NCBI GenBank assembly: GCA_004431415.1
Contig: QPMI01000527.1
Span: 1 to 64,000 of the forward strand
DNA length: 64,000 nucleotides
Source of the DNA: Cyanophora paradoxa
Taxonomy: Eukaryota > Glaucocystophyceae > Cyanophorales > Cyanophoraceae
Direction: 5' to 3'
The notes beneath the pieces are model-generated. The model did not search any database, was not told the DNA's origin, and saw only the letters and a list, made by a program, of their open reading frames with translations. Both the position numbers and the translations under genes were made by a program. Every line of letters starts with the position of its first letter. Positions within the stretch are counted from its first letter, which is position 1. This document shows positions 8,311-18,358 of this stretch, piece after piece.

Positions 8311-10242
8311 CCAGTGGCACGCCCGTGGGAGGGGCGGGGGTAGCAGCGGCTCGGGTGGCGGCGGCTCGGGCGGAGAGAGCGGCGGAGGGGGTACGCTCGT
8401 GCCGATCCTTGGTACAACAACGGGAATCTTCGGCGCGGCCCTGATTGCAGGCGGTGCAAAGTACTACAGGGATCGGAAGGCGTACGAAAGGGACATTGCA
8501 GAGCTGCAGAAAGATAACAAAACGATCGTTTACTCAGACGAGCAGGTGAGAATACTGGCAGAGGAGCTGAAGACAAGGGAGCGGCAATTTAACGAAATGA
8601 GGACAGCGGCCGAGAAAAAGATAGCGGACGATTTGAAAGAGGCGAGCGATAGAATTGAGAAATCCCTGGAGGCCGAGGAGAAAGCCGAGATCCGGAAGAG
8701 AGAGGCCGATAGGATCGTGGAAAACGCGATAAGGGAGGCAAAGGAGCAGGCAAGGACCGAGCTGGAGAAACTGGACATGGAAATAGCAAACAAGGTCAAC
8801 ATAGCAAACGAGGTCGAAGAGGGCACAAAGATGCTGGACGATGAGCGAAAGGCAGCGGAGGAGCAAGCCAGAAAAGCAAAGGAGGATTTAAGGCAGCTCG
8901 AACTGCGAGAACAGGAGAGGCAGAAGGCAGAGGGCTCGCATCCACCATACGATTCAACCTAGAGCAGCAAGTGAAAACGCTGACGGCCGAGCTGCAGAGG
9001 ATAGGGACGGCTGTGCCAAGGGGCACAATGGAGACGCAGACGACGCCAAGGCCCGATCCAAGGCCGGCCGCCGAGAGGCTGCCCTTCGCGCGGCTGGGTA
9101 GGAGCGACCAGGTGGAAGAGCTCATTGGCCTCACGCTCGAGGATCAGAGGGCCCTCTTCGACGCGTTAGAGCAGCGGCGCAGGGCGGACGAGGAGGCAGC
9201 TGCCAAGACAGAAGAGGAACGACTGAAGGCAATGCAAACTGCATCAGACGAGGAATTTGCACGGCTGGAGGAGCCGAAGGTAGCGGAGCGTAAGCGACGA
9301 CTGGAGACGTTCAGGGGGCGCAGATGGATTTTTACCGCTCGGAGCTCAAAAGACTGAAAGAAGGAAATGCATCGGGGACAGGCTCCGCGCCATGGAAGAG
9401 AACATGCGCGACTTTAGCTACGTTATGGATCAGCTGACGGGAAGGGGTCAGAAAGACGCCGAAGAACTGAGGAGAAAGATGGCCGATGAGAAGTGGAAAA
9501 ACTTGAGCGTCAGGCTGTTCAGAGGCCCATCAGCGATGCCATCTGGATAGCATACGGCGACGTGGAGGAGATGCACAGAGAACTGCGGACGGAAGCGAGC
9601 CTGTGGCGGGGAGCCCTCGAATGGTCACTGTACCGGATACAAAAGGGGGAGTTTTTGGCAGAGCTGCGAGCCAATCCGAAAACGGTGAGCGCGGGCGCAC
9701 AGAGCGCGTACCTCTCCATGGTCGATTACGTGGGCAAGCTGAGCAAATTTTGGGAAATGCGAAGAGCCATCATTCCAGCGGAGGGGCTCGCGCAGTACGA
9801 TGCCATGGTGCGCGATCTGGAGGCCTTCAAACGTGAGCACCCACCCGCCAAATACAAGATTCACATAGATACGACGGCATTCATGGGCGATCTAAGGAAG
9901 AGAGGAGACGAGGCCAAGAGTCAGATCGAGGAGCGCTACAGAAAGGCCCAAGCGGACAAGGAGTACGCAAACAGGGTGATCGAAGAGCGGAAGCAGCAAG
10001 CCAAGGAGAACGCGGCGAGACGCAACGCCGAGATAGAAGAGCAGAGGCGGAAGATCGCAGAGCGCAAGGCGGCAGAGGAAGAGGCAAGAAAGACCAAGGT
10101 AGAGACAGAGTACCAAGCATTGAAACGGGAGGCCAATCAACTGTTAAAAAGGAGGGGAAGGGCCTACGCCGACGAGGGCGCGGGCGTGGGCTCGGCCAGC
10201 CCGGACGACATCACCCTCGCGGAAAGGACGACGTTTCCGTAG
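8213..10242 (+). CDS. Long coiled-coil virion protein with one membrane segment, tape-measure-like (two frameshifts)
   Basis: About 670 residues across three frames, with changes near 8955 and between 9350 and 9490. Order: a Gly/Ser-rich linker; a hydrophobic segment (LVPILGTTTGIFGAALIAGG) that could cross a membrane; then an almost uninterrupted charged coiled coil (ERDIAELQKDNKTIVYSDEQ onward, many E/K/R/A heptads) to about 8940. A Pro-containing hinge (TTPRPDPRPAAERLPFARLG) and a second helical region follow, with TLEDQRALFDALEQRRRADE. The third part (ISDAIWIAYGDVEEMHRELR, LSKFWEMRRAIIPAEGLAQY) ends in a further coiled coil. Known: large icosahedral viruses such as PBCV-1 use long coiled-coil tape-measure proteins. 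A similar role here is inference; an inner-membrane or DNA-binding role is equally possible. Confidence 0.55.
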
Positions 10243-10246
10243 AGGA

Positions 10247-12541
10247 AATGCGCCCGGGCACGGCTCGCCTGCCCTCCGAGGGCGTATTTCAGACGCTCGA
10301 CAGGCGCGTGATGGCGACTCGGACGTTATTCTGCGCAACGCCCTCATGCCCTACGGCGACTGGAACCGCGCCACCGCCGACGCCCTTGCCGATTTCGACC
10401 TCGAGCGATTCACCACCAAAGAGCAGCGCGACGCCTTCCTGGGGCGCCCGAGGGCCAGGCGGCCCGGGGTGGCCAAGGAGGCCTTCAGCGCAGAGACCCT
10501 CTTCTCCGCGATGGGTACGGCGAACAACGACGGCATGTCTTTCGGGGCAGCCGATTTATTTCAGGGGGCGGGCATCGACTTGGTGGGCGCCGGGCTGGGG
10601 GTACGGGCTCGCGGGCCATGCGGCGGCGGGCGCGGCGGCGGCCGGCCTTGGGCTGGCGACGGCGGGCGGCCTGCTCTCGGCCTACCAGGCGCTCTCGCAG
10701 GGCAAGATAGGGGAGGCCGAGTTCTTCGATACGTTCCGCGATCAGATGATCATGACGGTCGGCTCTTTTGGCCTTCAGACGGGCATGTCGTCCGCCCTGA
10801 GCGCCCTCACGAAAATGAGGATCGGCACGGTGGGCGGACTTGGCCTGTCCATCCTCGCGGGCGCCATCGCGCAGGTGATCGTGGATATCATCAACGGGCG
10901 CAGCGCGGAAGAAATCGTGAAGAACTTTTTCAAGTACCCCGTCGACTGGGCGACCGACACCATACAGTTCATCGCGGAGCTCTCGCAACAGATCTACGAC
11001 TGGGGCGTCGAGACGTGGGCGACGAGGCGAGCCAGCTGCGCAACCGAATTAATCGGCTGGAGGGCGAGCTGGGCTCCGGATTTTTGGGTGTGTACGACCC
11101 CTCGGAGGCGCGCGAAATGGCCTCGCTCTTGGCCCAGGAGCTGCGGTTAAACGAAATCAAGGAGCCGAAGGAGCTGCAGGCCTTCATTCGCGCGCTCGAC
11201 AACAGCATCAACGATTACCGTACCCCCAAGGACCAGAAGACCCTGCTCGAAATCGATCGCGCGACCGTGCTCTTCCTCTCCCAGCTCACCGTTAAAATGC
11301 AGGAGGGCTTCGGGTCGACTTCGCTCGCCCTGAGTCGACTTATGCGCGACCTGAAGCAGATGATAAAGGAGGAGACCAAGGGGCGGAAGCGCGTCTTAAT
11401 TGCCGTCTACCAGGAGGCCTCAACAGGATCAATCACATCGAAGCCCTAAGGCGCGAATTCGGCTCGGCCATCCGTCACTCGGGCGTCTCGTCGAACGGAG
11501 GGGCGCAGGTGGCCCGCCTGGCGGACGCCAACTCGCGCCTCGAGATTCCCGGACCTTCCGCATGCAGGATTGGTGGGAGGCCGAGGCCTTCAGGAATTAC
11601 GGGGCCTTCATAGACAACGGGATCAATTCGCAGAGCCCCAAGGCAAACTGGCTGGTACCCAAGGCCTACGTCGATAAATTGGTTGACAGGCCTGCAGCAC
11701 CATACACCAAGAAGATCGCCAAAGGCATCGAGTACTGGGCGCCCGAGCCAGGCCAGCCCGTGTTTGCATCGCAGAACTACGAGTGGCACATGGCGCCGGG
11801 GCGAGCCAGGCCGTGAGCACCGTGGGCGTTGCCGTGCCGCAGCTGGCGACGGTGGCACACACGGGGCGTATGCAGATCTCAGCGGGAGGCCGACGATACC
11901 CGTGATACCAACAACGTGGGCGTGGGATAGCATCACGGGAAGCCGAGTACGTATCCCCACGCAGACCACCAGCACACCATCTCTCAGATCAGCGACTGGA
12001 CGGCCCCGGACTTGACGAACATCTCCGTGGATTGGGACAACGTAACGGGCAAGCCACTTACCTTCCCCCCTCTACACACAGTCACAATGTGTACTGGATA
12101 ATGTCATCGACCGACCCACTTCCTTCCCACCCTCTACGCACAGTCACACAGAGTACTCGCTCACCAGCCACGGCACAGAAACGTGAACATGGATGCGTAC
12201 ATAACGCACGGCACGTCCTTCCACTCCTACGCTGCGTACACGGAGTTTAACATCAATTCAACATACACGGTGACGTTCAACATTACATTCGGACAGGCGT
12301 ACGACACTGGAGGCGGACTGGGGACCCCAGCAAACCCAACGCCGGTTATTAACGTAACCCCTCGTTCGACATCAATCCCGGCGGCAGCACGGATGTCGAT
12401 TTCTACGGGGCCAACGTCACGGCGGTGAGTCACACTGGCTTTACAGTTAAAGTGAGATTCCAACCCAGAATGACGGTCACGCCCACCCAAATTGTCCAGC
12501 TTTTTATTCATTGGACCGCGATCGGCAAGCTGCTTATGTAA
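10247..12541 (+). CDS. Internal virion protein with C-terminal phage-type fibre repeats (frameshifted)
   Basis: About 760 residues if read through. The N-terminal part contains a Gly/Ala-rich hydrophobic segment (AGHAAAGAAAAGLGLATAGG), another (IGTVGGLGLSILAGAIAQVI), and a helical region (SQQIYDWGVETW, LLAQELRLNEIKEPKELQAF). A middle block reads MQDWWEAEAFRNYGAFIDNG. From about 11,830 the style changes to fibre repeats: TVAHTGRYADLSGRPTIP, GKPSTYPHADHQHTISQISD, WDNVTGKPLTFPPSTHSHN and RPTSFPPSTHSHTEY. These follow the GKP-x-T/S-F-P-P-x-x-H-x-H pattern of bacteriophage tail fibres. The end is a beta-rich domain (FNINSTYTVTFNITFGQAYD, then VQLFIHWTAIGKLLM-stop). At least five frame changes occur. 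No promoter motif or start is evident in the middle, so I treat it as one gene, although two are possible. Confidence 0.5.
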
Positions 12542-12543
12542 TC

Positions 12544-12552
12544 GATTTTCTG
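12544..12552 (+). promoter_or_regulatory. Putative viral promoter motif before the S74 fibre gene
   Basis: GATTTTCTG is followed after 13 bases by the ATG at 12,566. Confidence 0.55.
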
Positions 12553-12565
12553 ATGCAATCCAAAA

Positions 12566-13623
12566 ATGTCGGTCGCTGTCCCTCTATTTACCTATGCTGC
12601 CAGCGTGAATCACAAGGGCGATCACACGATTAAGGAGACCACCCTCGGAAACCAGGCCACCGAGGCCCCCTACAACGCCACGGCCGTCCCCTTTCCGAGG
12701 CCGACCTCGTCCGCGTCGGCGAGCTGCGCTGCGACAAGATGCGCACGCGGGAGGGCGGGTCGGCCGTGCCGGGGCGCGTGAGGACGCAGAGGCTCACCGT
12801 CACGAACGGGGCCTGGGACGGGAGCGGGTACACCACGAATCAGGTGACCTTTAATGGGACTGTGAACGGGGAGGGGAATGCGGCTCTGTATGTGCAAGGA
12901 GGCGGAGCAAACGTGGTGGGGGGCTTAGGGTGAGCGGGGCTTCAAACTTGGCGGGCATCGTTACATTGGACGATAAGCTGCAAATTACCGGAACGTCACC
13001 GTACATAAATGGCGGTGGTTCAGGCGTAGCTATAAAGTACAACGAAAACGATAGACTCCTCTGTGGGACTCTTGGCGTTGGTGTTACAGGTACTCTATTT
13101 ACCTCGGCAATCGAAGGCCCTACTAATGGCCTAAGCATAGCAAACACTTCAATCGTTGATAGCGGAAGCGTCAGCTCTGGTCTATCCTTGAGAAACAACG
13201 GCACCGAACGACTGCTGTGCGGAACCGTCGGCGTTGGCATCACGGGTCGGCTCATCGTCTCGACGCTCACGGGCGATGGAAACCGAGCCGTTTATTCGGA
13301 TGCTCAAGGATACCTGACAAACTCGTCGAGCGATAGCCGCCTGAAAGAAAATGTCGCGAGCATGTCGGGCATTCTCCCTCTTCTGCTGCAGCTGAATCCC
13401 GTGTCGTTCACCTGGAAGAACACATCCTCGGGGGTTCGAAAACGGATTACGGTCTCATCGCACAGGAAGTCCAAGGCGTCTTCCCGAGTCTCGTTTTCGA
13501 GAACGCGGATGGATTTCTCGGGGTAAACTACGACAGGCTCATTTCCCTGTCGTTGAAGGCAATTCAGGAACTTTCACAAGAAGTTCAAACTCTCAAAGAC
13601 CAGGTAGCGGCACTGGCGAGCTG
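12566..13623 (+). CDS. Fibre protein with C-terminal S74 intramolecular chaperone domain (frameshifted)
   Basis: About 350 residues. The ATG at 12566 lies 14 bases after GATTTTCTG. An N-terminal domain (SVAVPLFTYAASVNHKGDHT) precedes a beta-helical shaft of short glycine/asparagine-rich repeats (ITGTSPYINGGGSGVAIKYN, LLCGTLGVGVTGTLFTSAIE, and the repeat LLCGTVGVGITGRLIVSTLT). The C-terminus is a Peptidase_S74 domain: SSDSRLKENVASMSGILPLL, LQLNPVSFTWKN, then after a frame change near 13,430 YGLIAQEVQGVFPSLVFENA, GFLGVNYDRLISLSLKAIQE and a short coiled coil to the stop at 13,621. Known: S74 domains trimerise fibres and then cut themselves off, with Ser at the start of the domain and Lys downstream; SSDSRLKEN contains the expected Ser and Lys. 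Frame changes also occur near 12,700 and 12,930. It probably forms a receptor-binding spike. Confidence 0.82.
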
Positions 13624-13644
13624 ATCTGGAACAACTAGGAATAA

Positions 13645-15778
13645 CTACACCGCGAGTATCACAATTCGACCGTTGCCACCGTCGCTGAAAGACGAGCCAC
13701 CGTTGCCGCCCCTACCAATGCCTGCTGCGTAGTGAGCGTCTCCGCTATTTCCTGCCACCTGGCCGGACCCAGGATACACCGTAGCATCCGTCAAGTTTCC
13801 TATGTAGCTCGAGCCACCGCCACCTCCAAACATTCTTGCTATTGGGTTCTCTGACACTCCGCTCCTGCTGGACCCAGAGCCTCCACCGAAGTAACCACCA
13901 CCACCACCACCACCGAACCTGTAGCCGCTTGAATCAGGCCCAGTCTCTCCACCTTGGCGCAAAGTTCCCGGGTTGCTGGGCCTGGCCCCTGAGGCCACAA
14001 CACCGGCTCCGCCAGCGGTTTGGGTGCCTCCTTGAGCCGGTATCTCTCCGGTTACTCCAACCAACCCAGCCGCACCACCGGTCAACCCCCCGCCTACTCC
14101 CCCGCCGCCATTCGAATCACATGTACCCCACCTCCGGCCCCTGCAACAACCAAGTCGGTCCCTGCAACGCGCTGAATTGCAGAACGACCACCACCGGCGC
14201 CGTTTTTGTACTCCGGATCGACGCTATGGCTCCAGCCCCTTCCACCACCTCCGTAGACGGTAGCAGTGGCAGTCCCCGATACACCCTTTGGGCCGCCGCA
14301 TCCAACAACAAGGATGAGCGTCTCCCCCGAGGACACAGCCAATGTACCAACTACGCAAGCACCCGCGCCTCCACGGACCCCCGTACCTGCGCGTTCTCCG
14401 CCTCCACCCCGGCCGCCCATACGATGACACGCACAGCCACAGTCCCCGTTGGTACTACGAAAGTCTGGTCGGCCCCGGTGTAGGAGAATGTACCCAAAAC
14501 AGGAGCGTTTGCAGTTGTTGCACTGGCAGACGAGGACTGAGGGCCTTCCTCGCCGATCTGGTTGACGCCCTTGATGGTGTAAGTGTAAGTGGTTCCGTAA
14601 ACGGTCGTTGTGTCCGAAAAGGGCTGCTCGTGTCGCTGGCAAGGAACACGCCACCCCTGTAGATGTTGTAGGAGACGGTGACGCCCGTCACCGGCACCGA
14701 CCACTCGAGCACAACAGGCTGTGCTGCCCCCGCCGCGGGGGTTGCAGTGAGCCCAGTGGGCGCCCCCGGGTCCGTGGTGACGTACGCCGCAATACTCTTC
14801 GGCCCTCCCCTCCCGTGTTCGTCGCGGAGATCTGGTACTCGTACCCTGTACCCAGACGGTGGTCGTGTCGCTGTAGGAGTTGGTCGCGGAGTCTGTGAGG
14901 TAGGCCCCGTCTCTGTAAATCTTGTATCCCGTCGCTCCCGTGGACGCAGTCCAGCTGAGGCTGACAGGCTGCTGCTGGTCGTTGGGTGCTGATGCCGTCA
15001 CGTTCGTGGGGCGTTTGGCATAGTCCAGACCAGGAGCGGATCGGACTTGTCGTATTCGACACCGCCCACGATGCCGGCCACCTGGTAAGAGTATTCCGTG
15101 CCCCACGTAAGAGCAGTGCTATCGTCAATGTACGAGGTAGACAGGGCACTGCTCGCAAATCCGATTGGCGTACCGTTCCTGTAAATTCGAATCGAGTCCG
15201 CGCCCTCCATGGCCACCCAGTTGATTGTGACGACTATGGCGGGTTTCGGGAAGCCCGAAGACGCGGGGCCGCCCCGGCAATAAAATCGCCGTAGGTCTGG
15301 GCCGTGGCGGTCGTGAGCGTGGTGTAGGCTTCGATCTGCGGGCTGAAGCCGCCTATGCCTTGGAAGAGAATGTAATTGCTCATGGCACCCTCGTGGGTGT
15401 AGAGAAGCGACTGTGCGTAGGTTGTGGGCGGGGCTTTGCCATCAGAGCCCGTGCTGCTGCTGCCCTGTTCGCGAACCGCCGCCACGCGGTAGAGTCGCTG
15501 GGCCCCCAAACTAAAGGGAGAGTCCGTGTAGGTGACGGTTGGCGCATTCACCGTGGCCACGAGATCCCAGGGGCCGTTGATGCTGGTCGCCCTGTACACC
15601 TTGTACTTGACGGCGTTGGTGACCGCGACCCAGTTCAGCTGAAAGCCGTACGTACTGTTCCCGTTGTTGAGCACGGAGCCCGATCGCACCTGGGCCTGCC
15701 CACAGTCAGCGAGATCGGCTCCACGCCATACTGCGGAGCCTGCACCACCTGCTTTTTCACGAATACGAAGCGGGGCAT
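13645..15778 (-). CDS. Fibronectin type III repeat adhesin with C-terminal glycine-rich domain (frameshifted)
   Basis: About 700 residues read from right to left. The start MPRFVFVKKQVVQAPQYGVE at 15,778 is chosen because ATATTTTTTCGG lies 13 bases upstream on the minus strand. Three to four FN3 modules follow, marked by YGFQLNWVAVTNAVKYKVYR, SIRIYRNGTPIGFASSALST, PVSLSWTASTGATGYKIYRD and PVVLEWSVPVTGVTVSYNIY, each with a downstream Y-x-Y-x-V/I-x-A/G strand such as GTTYTYTIKGVNQIGEEGP. A jelly-like segment (FSYTGADQTFVVPTGTVAVR) leads to a Gly-rich domain with Gly runs, GGGGGSSYIGNLTDATVYPG and a terminal GNGRIVILAV-stop. This pattern resembles Gly_rich/ALK-type glycine-rich domains found in microbial and viral surface proteins. 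At least six frame changes. It is divergently transcribed from the gene at 15,817. A role in host attachment is inferred. Confidence 0.72.
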
Positions 15779-15790
15779 TTTCCTCTACGA

Positions 15791-15803
15791 TCCGAAAAAA
15801 TAT
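15791..15803 (-). promoter_or_regulatory. Putative viral promoter motif before the minus-strand FN3 adhesin
   Basis: On the minus strand ATATTTTTTCGGA ends 12 bases before the ATG at 15,778. The intergenic gap of 38 bases also serves the divergent gene at 15,817 (AATATCTG on the plus strand). Confidence 0.5.
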
Positions 15804-15816
15804 CTGCCCCGGGTAA

Positions 15817-16496
15817 ATGACTTCCAACTGGTACCAGACCCTCAGCGGCTCACTTGACGTTGGCAACAACACCAAGGATTTCGCACGCATACCCTCCGGC
15901 AGTTACGTCGACGTCTTTCTGCAGAATCCCGTCGTGATTCAGGTCGTTCAGAACGCCTACGCCACGCCCAAGATTTATTCCTACCAGCTCTTCTTCGACC
16001 CTCTGAGCCTCAGCGCAGAGGTTATCGAGCTGCTGCACGAATCAGGACTCGTGAAAAAGGTGGCACCTGCCACGGCCACTGCCAACGTCTTGCGCTGTCT
16101 CGAGGTCAAGTTCAGGGAGACGGGGTACGGCCCCACCGTGAACCGGTACCCCAGTTCTTCGAATCTTCCGGGTACGGGAACTTACCAGATGAGGGGTACG
16201 CTCAAGGGCGACGTGCTCTTCACGAAATTCAATCCAAGTCCCGCGACCCTGGGGCCCTCTACACGGGCGGCAACCCACGCGGCTCGACTCTACCCCGCTT
16301 CCCCTTCACCTTTTTCAGGTTCCAGGTCTTCCCCCTCTCCTACGCCGCCGACCAGCCCCACTTCAGCACGGGCGCCAGCCTCTGCGCGGAGCTGCGTGAG
16401 TGCTCGATTTCCTACGCGTACGGCACCGACGCTGACTCTGTGCCTGGGGCCCGCGTCATGAACATCGGTGGCGACATCACCCTCTTTCACGGATAA
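15817..16496 (+). CDS. Putative virion protein, paralogue A (one frameshift)
   Basis: About 226 residues. It starts MTSNWYQTLSGSLDVGNNTK and has SYVDVFLQNPVVIQVVQNAY, then YQLFFDPLSLSAEVIELLHE, SGLVKKV, VLRCLEVKFRETGYG and GDVLFTKFNPSPATLG. After a frame change near 16,250 it continues LPRFPFTFFRFQVFPLSYAA, CSISYAYGTDADSVPGARVM and GGDITLFHG-stop. The layout (hydrophobic strand QNPVV, then a Ser-Ala-Glu helix, SGLxKK, and VLxLEVKF) is shared with the next gene, so the two are paralogues. I do not recognise the family; a beta-rich virion or minor capsid role is inferred from position. Confidence 0.55.
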
Positions 16497-16519
16497 TCTT
16501 TCTCATTTGAGGTCGCAAA

Positions 16520-17331
16520 ATGCCGACCACCTCGGCCACCATCGTGAAGACCGTGTCTGCCGGCTCGATCGTCCCCGATTTCTACGGCAACGCTGGAACG
16601 TGGCCAACGCAGGGACGGACAAGGTGGAGTGGGACGGAAACTACGCCACCCCGCTCACCGTGAGGGTCCAGAATCCCGTCATGTTGCGCGTCACCTCCAA
16701 CGATTTCGAGAATCCCGCCTCCTGCTCCGTGTACGTGTACTTTGACATCGACTCGGGCGTGAGCGCGGATGAGGCGGAGGCGCTCTGGCTCTCGGGCCTC
16801 CTGAAAAAGATAGAGCCCTCTGTGCCTGATCGGCCCGCCATTCGCGTGCTCGAACTCAAGTTCACCGCTAACACCGCCCTCACTCGCAAATTCGGGAATG
16901 GTGCGAATCCGAACATCAAAACGCATTTAGATGGCGCCCTCATCGATGCCACACACAAGACCACGCAGGCCGTTCCCTTTGAGATGTACAACCTCTGGAA
17001 GATGACCGCAAAGGAGATGATGACGAATGCCACCACGGGCGGCGCCTCGGGTACCGATTATTCATACGGCGCCTCGAATCCCCGTACCCAGGTCTGGCCC
17101 CGGCTCCTCTTCACGAAATTCACTTTCAAATTGTACAACAACATCGCCGGAATGCCTACCTCTGGAATGGTCGTGGGCTCTACCCTCATGGCCGAACTAA
17201 TTGAGGCAGAGGCGGACTACACGACTGCGACTACCAACTCGACAGCGCCAGGCGCCGGAGCCGAAGTTTACGTGGCCTGGGAAACGGTCGGTCGCGAGTA
17301 CGACACCAAGATTCACACCACTAGCGTCTAG
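16520..17331 (+). CDS. Putative virion protein, paralogue B (near-intact)
   Basis: About 270 residues. It starts at 16,520 (MPTTSATIVKTVSAGSIVPD), 16 bases after ATCTTTCTC, with a single frame change near 16,600. After that the frame is open for about 240 codons: LTVRVQNPVMLRVTSNDFEN, VYVYFDIDSGVSADEAEALW, LSGLLKKIEPSVPDRPAIRV, LELKFTANTALTRKFGNGAN, MTAKEMMTNATTGGASGTDY, LLFTKFTFKLYNNIAGMPTS and a final VAWETVGREYDTKIHTTSV-stop. Its first half aligns by eye with the preceding gene. The stop overlaps the end of the minus-strand HNH gene by about 11 bases. The family is unknown. Confidence 0.6.
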
Positions 17332-17685
17332 ACTGGCTAAGCTGCATTAGCACCTGTGTCGCCTCCATCATCTCCCGAATCTCCTCGCTCTTCTCCTGTA
17401 AATTGGCGTACCCCCTCCTCTTCTTGCGAATCTCCGACATTGATGCCCAGCGCAGGTTCTCCCTCCTGTAGTCCAGCGGGTTGCCGTTGATGTGTTCCAC
17501 GTAGCGTCCACGTGGCGACTTCCCGAGGATCAGCTGGGAGAGGTAGTGCTTGCGCCCTCCAAACGTCTTGCTCACCCTGTCCCTGTCCACTCTCCAGGGA
17601 AACTCCAAGGCACTCGGGGTACGTCCGAGTTGACCAGGACGTTGTAGGCGACGTCTTGCGAGTCGGTGCACCGGAGCAGGGCCAT
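17321..17685 (-). CDS. HNH homing-type endonuclease (one frameshift)
   Basis: About 120 residues. It starts MALLRCTDSQDVAYNVLVNS and, after one frame change near 17,610, continues WRVDRDRVSKTFGGRKHYLS, QLILGKSPRGRYVEHINGNP and LDYRRENLRWASMSEIRKKR. The core H-I-N-G-N-P-L-D-x-R-x-E-N-L-R is the HNH_3 signature; the first His of the usual pair is replaced in context by Glu-His (VEHING), as is common. These enzymes act as free-standing homing nucleases in phages and large DNA viruses. The ATG at 17,685 is 14 bases downstream of TTTTTCTG on the minus strand, so it uses the viral promoter motif. Confidence 0.78.
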
Positions 17686-17708
17686 TTTGCCCTAGGTTCA
17701 GAAAAACC

Positions 17709-17793
17709 TGGGACTTGGGACTTGGGACTTGGGACTTGGGACTTGGGACTTGGGACTTGGGACTTGGGACTTGGGACTTGGGACTTGGGAAGA
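17709..17793 (+). repeat. Array 1 of the 7-mer GGGACTT, about 12 copies
   Basis: This is a perfect head-to-tail heptamer array beginning CCTGGGACTT and ending GGGAAGAGTT. It sits directly upstream of the HNH gene. The same array start and the same downstream flank recur at 18,234 and 20,288 in reverse orientation. Confidence 0.95.
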
Positions 17794-17794
17794 G

Positions 17795-18233
17795 TTGAAA
17801 CCCAGGTCCCGGCCCAGACTTTCTCCAGGATCAGAAATTTGTCAGACAAGTCAGGTGAGTTTTTCTACCGACTTTTTTACTCCTACCACTCCTCATACTC
17901 TTTTTTACTCGTAGTCTTTTTTACTCGTAGTCTTTTTTACTCGTATCCCATCTCGTACCCTCCTTCTCTCGACATCTCACACGAAAACTCCTACCCCTCT
18001 TCACATCCGTTTTCGGTTGCATACTCTCGTGAGCTTTCATGTCCAGTATCATGCTACAAGTCGTACACCAGTTCAGACTCTACCTCGCTTGAAATCTCAC
18101 CTGGAATGTCACCAGAAACGTCATATGCAGATTTCCGTACCCCTCTACATGTCTGCCCGGTGGTTAGGGACTTGGCGCGGCAAACTCTCAGATCCAGAGA
18201 GATTCTGGGCCCAGACCCTGAGTCTAACTCTTC
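17795..18233. other. Spacer between inverted heptamer arrays; thymine-rich tandem motif
   Basis: I see no gene here. The stretch 17,870 to 17,950 holds repeats of CTTTTTTACTCGTAGT, and the outer parts are the array-associated flanks in inverted orientation. The whole 17.7 to 18.3 kb unit looks like a small inverted-repeat element. Confidence 0.5.
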
Positions 18234-18287
18234 CCAAGTCCCAAGTCCCAAGTCCCAAGTCCCAAGTCCCAAGTCCCAAGTCCCAGG
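18234..18287 (-). repeat. Array 2 of GGGACTT (reads AAGTCCC on plus), about 7 to 8 copies
   Basis: This perfect heptamer array is inverted relative to array 1. Read on the minus strand it also starts CCTGGGACTT and is followed by GGGAAGAGTT and a flank related to that of array 1 (CAGGGTCTGGGCCCAGA versus CAGGTCCCGGCCCAGA). Confidence 0.95.
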
Positions 18288-18358
18288 ATCGCGCCAAGTC
18301 GTAACTGAATAGTCGGCCAATTTTTACAAGTATGTACAATGGAATGACGCAATACTAT

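Noticed and set aside
13836-14483. Plus-strand frame of 215 codons opposite the glycine-rich adhesin
   Set aside because: His/Pro-rich residues arise from the complement of glycine codons. FN3 and Gly-rich signatures are all on the minus strand.
16520-17331. Calling the paralogous proteins the major capsid protein
   Set aside because: They are about 230 to 270 residues, half the size of a double jelly-roll capsid protein, and I see no capsid signature.
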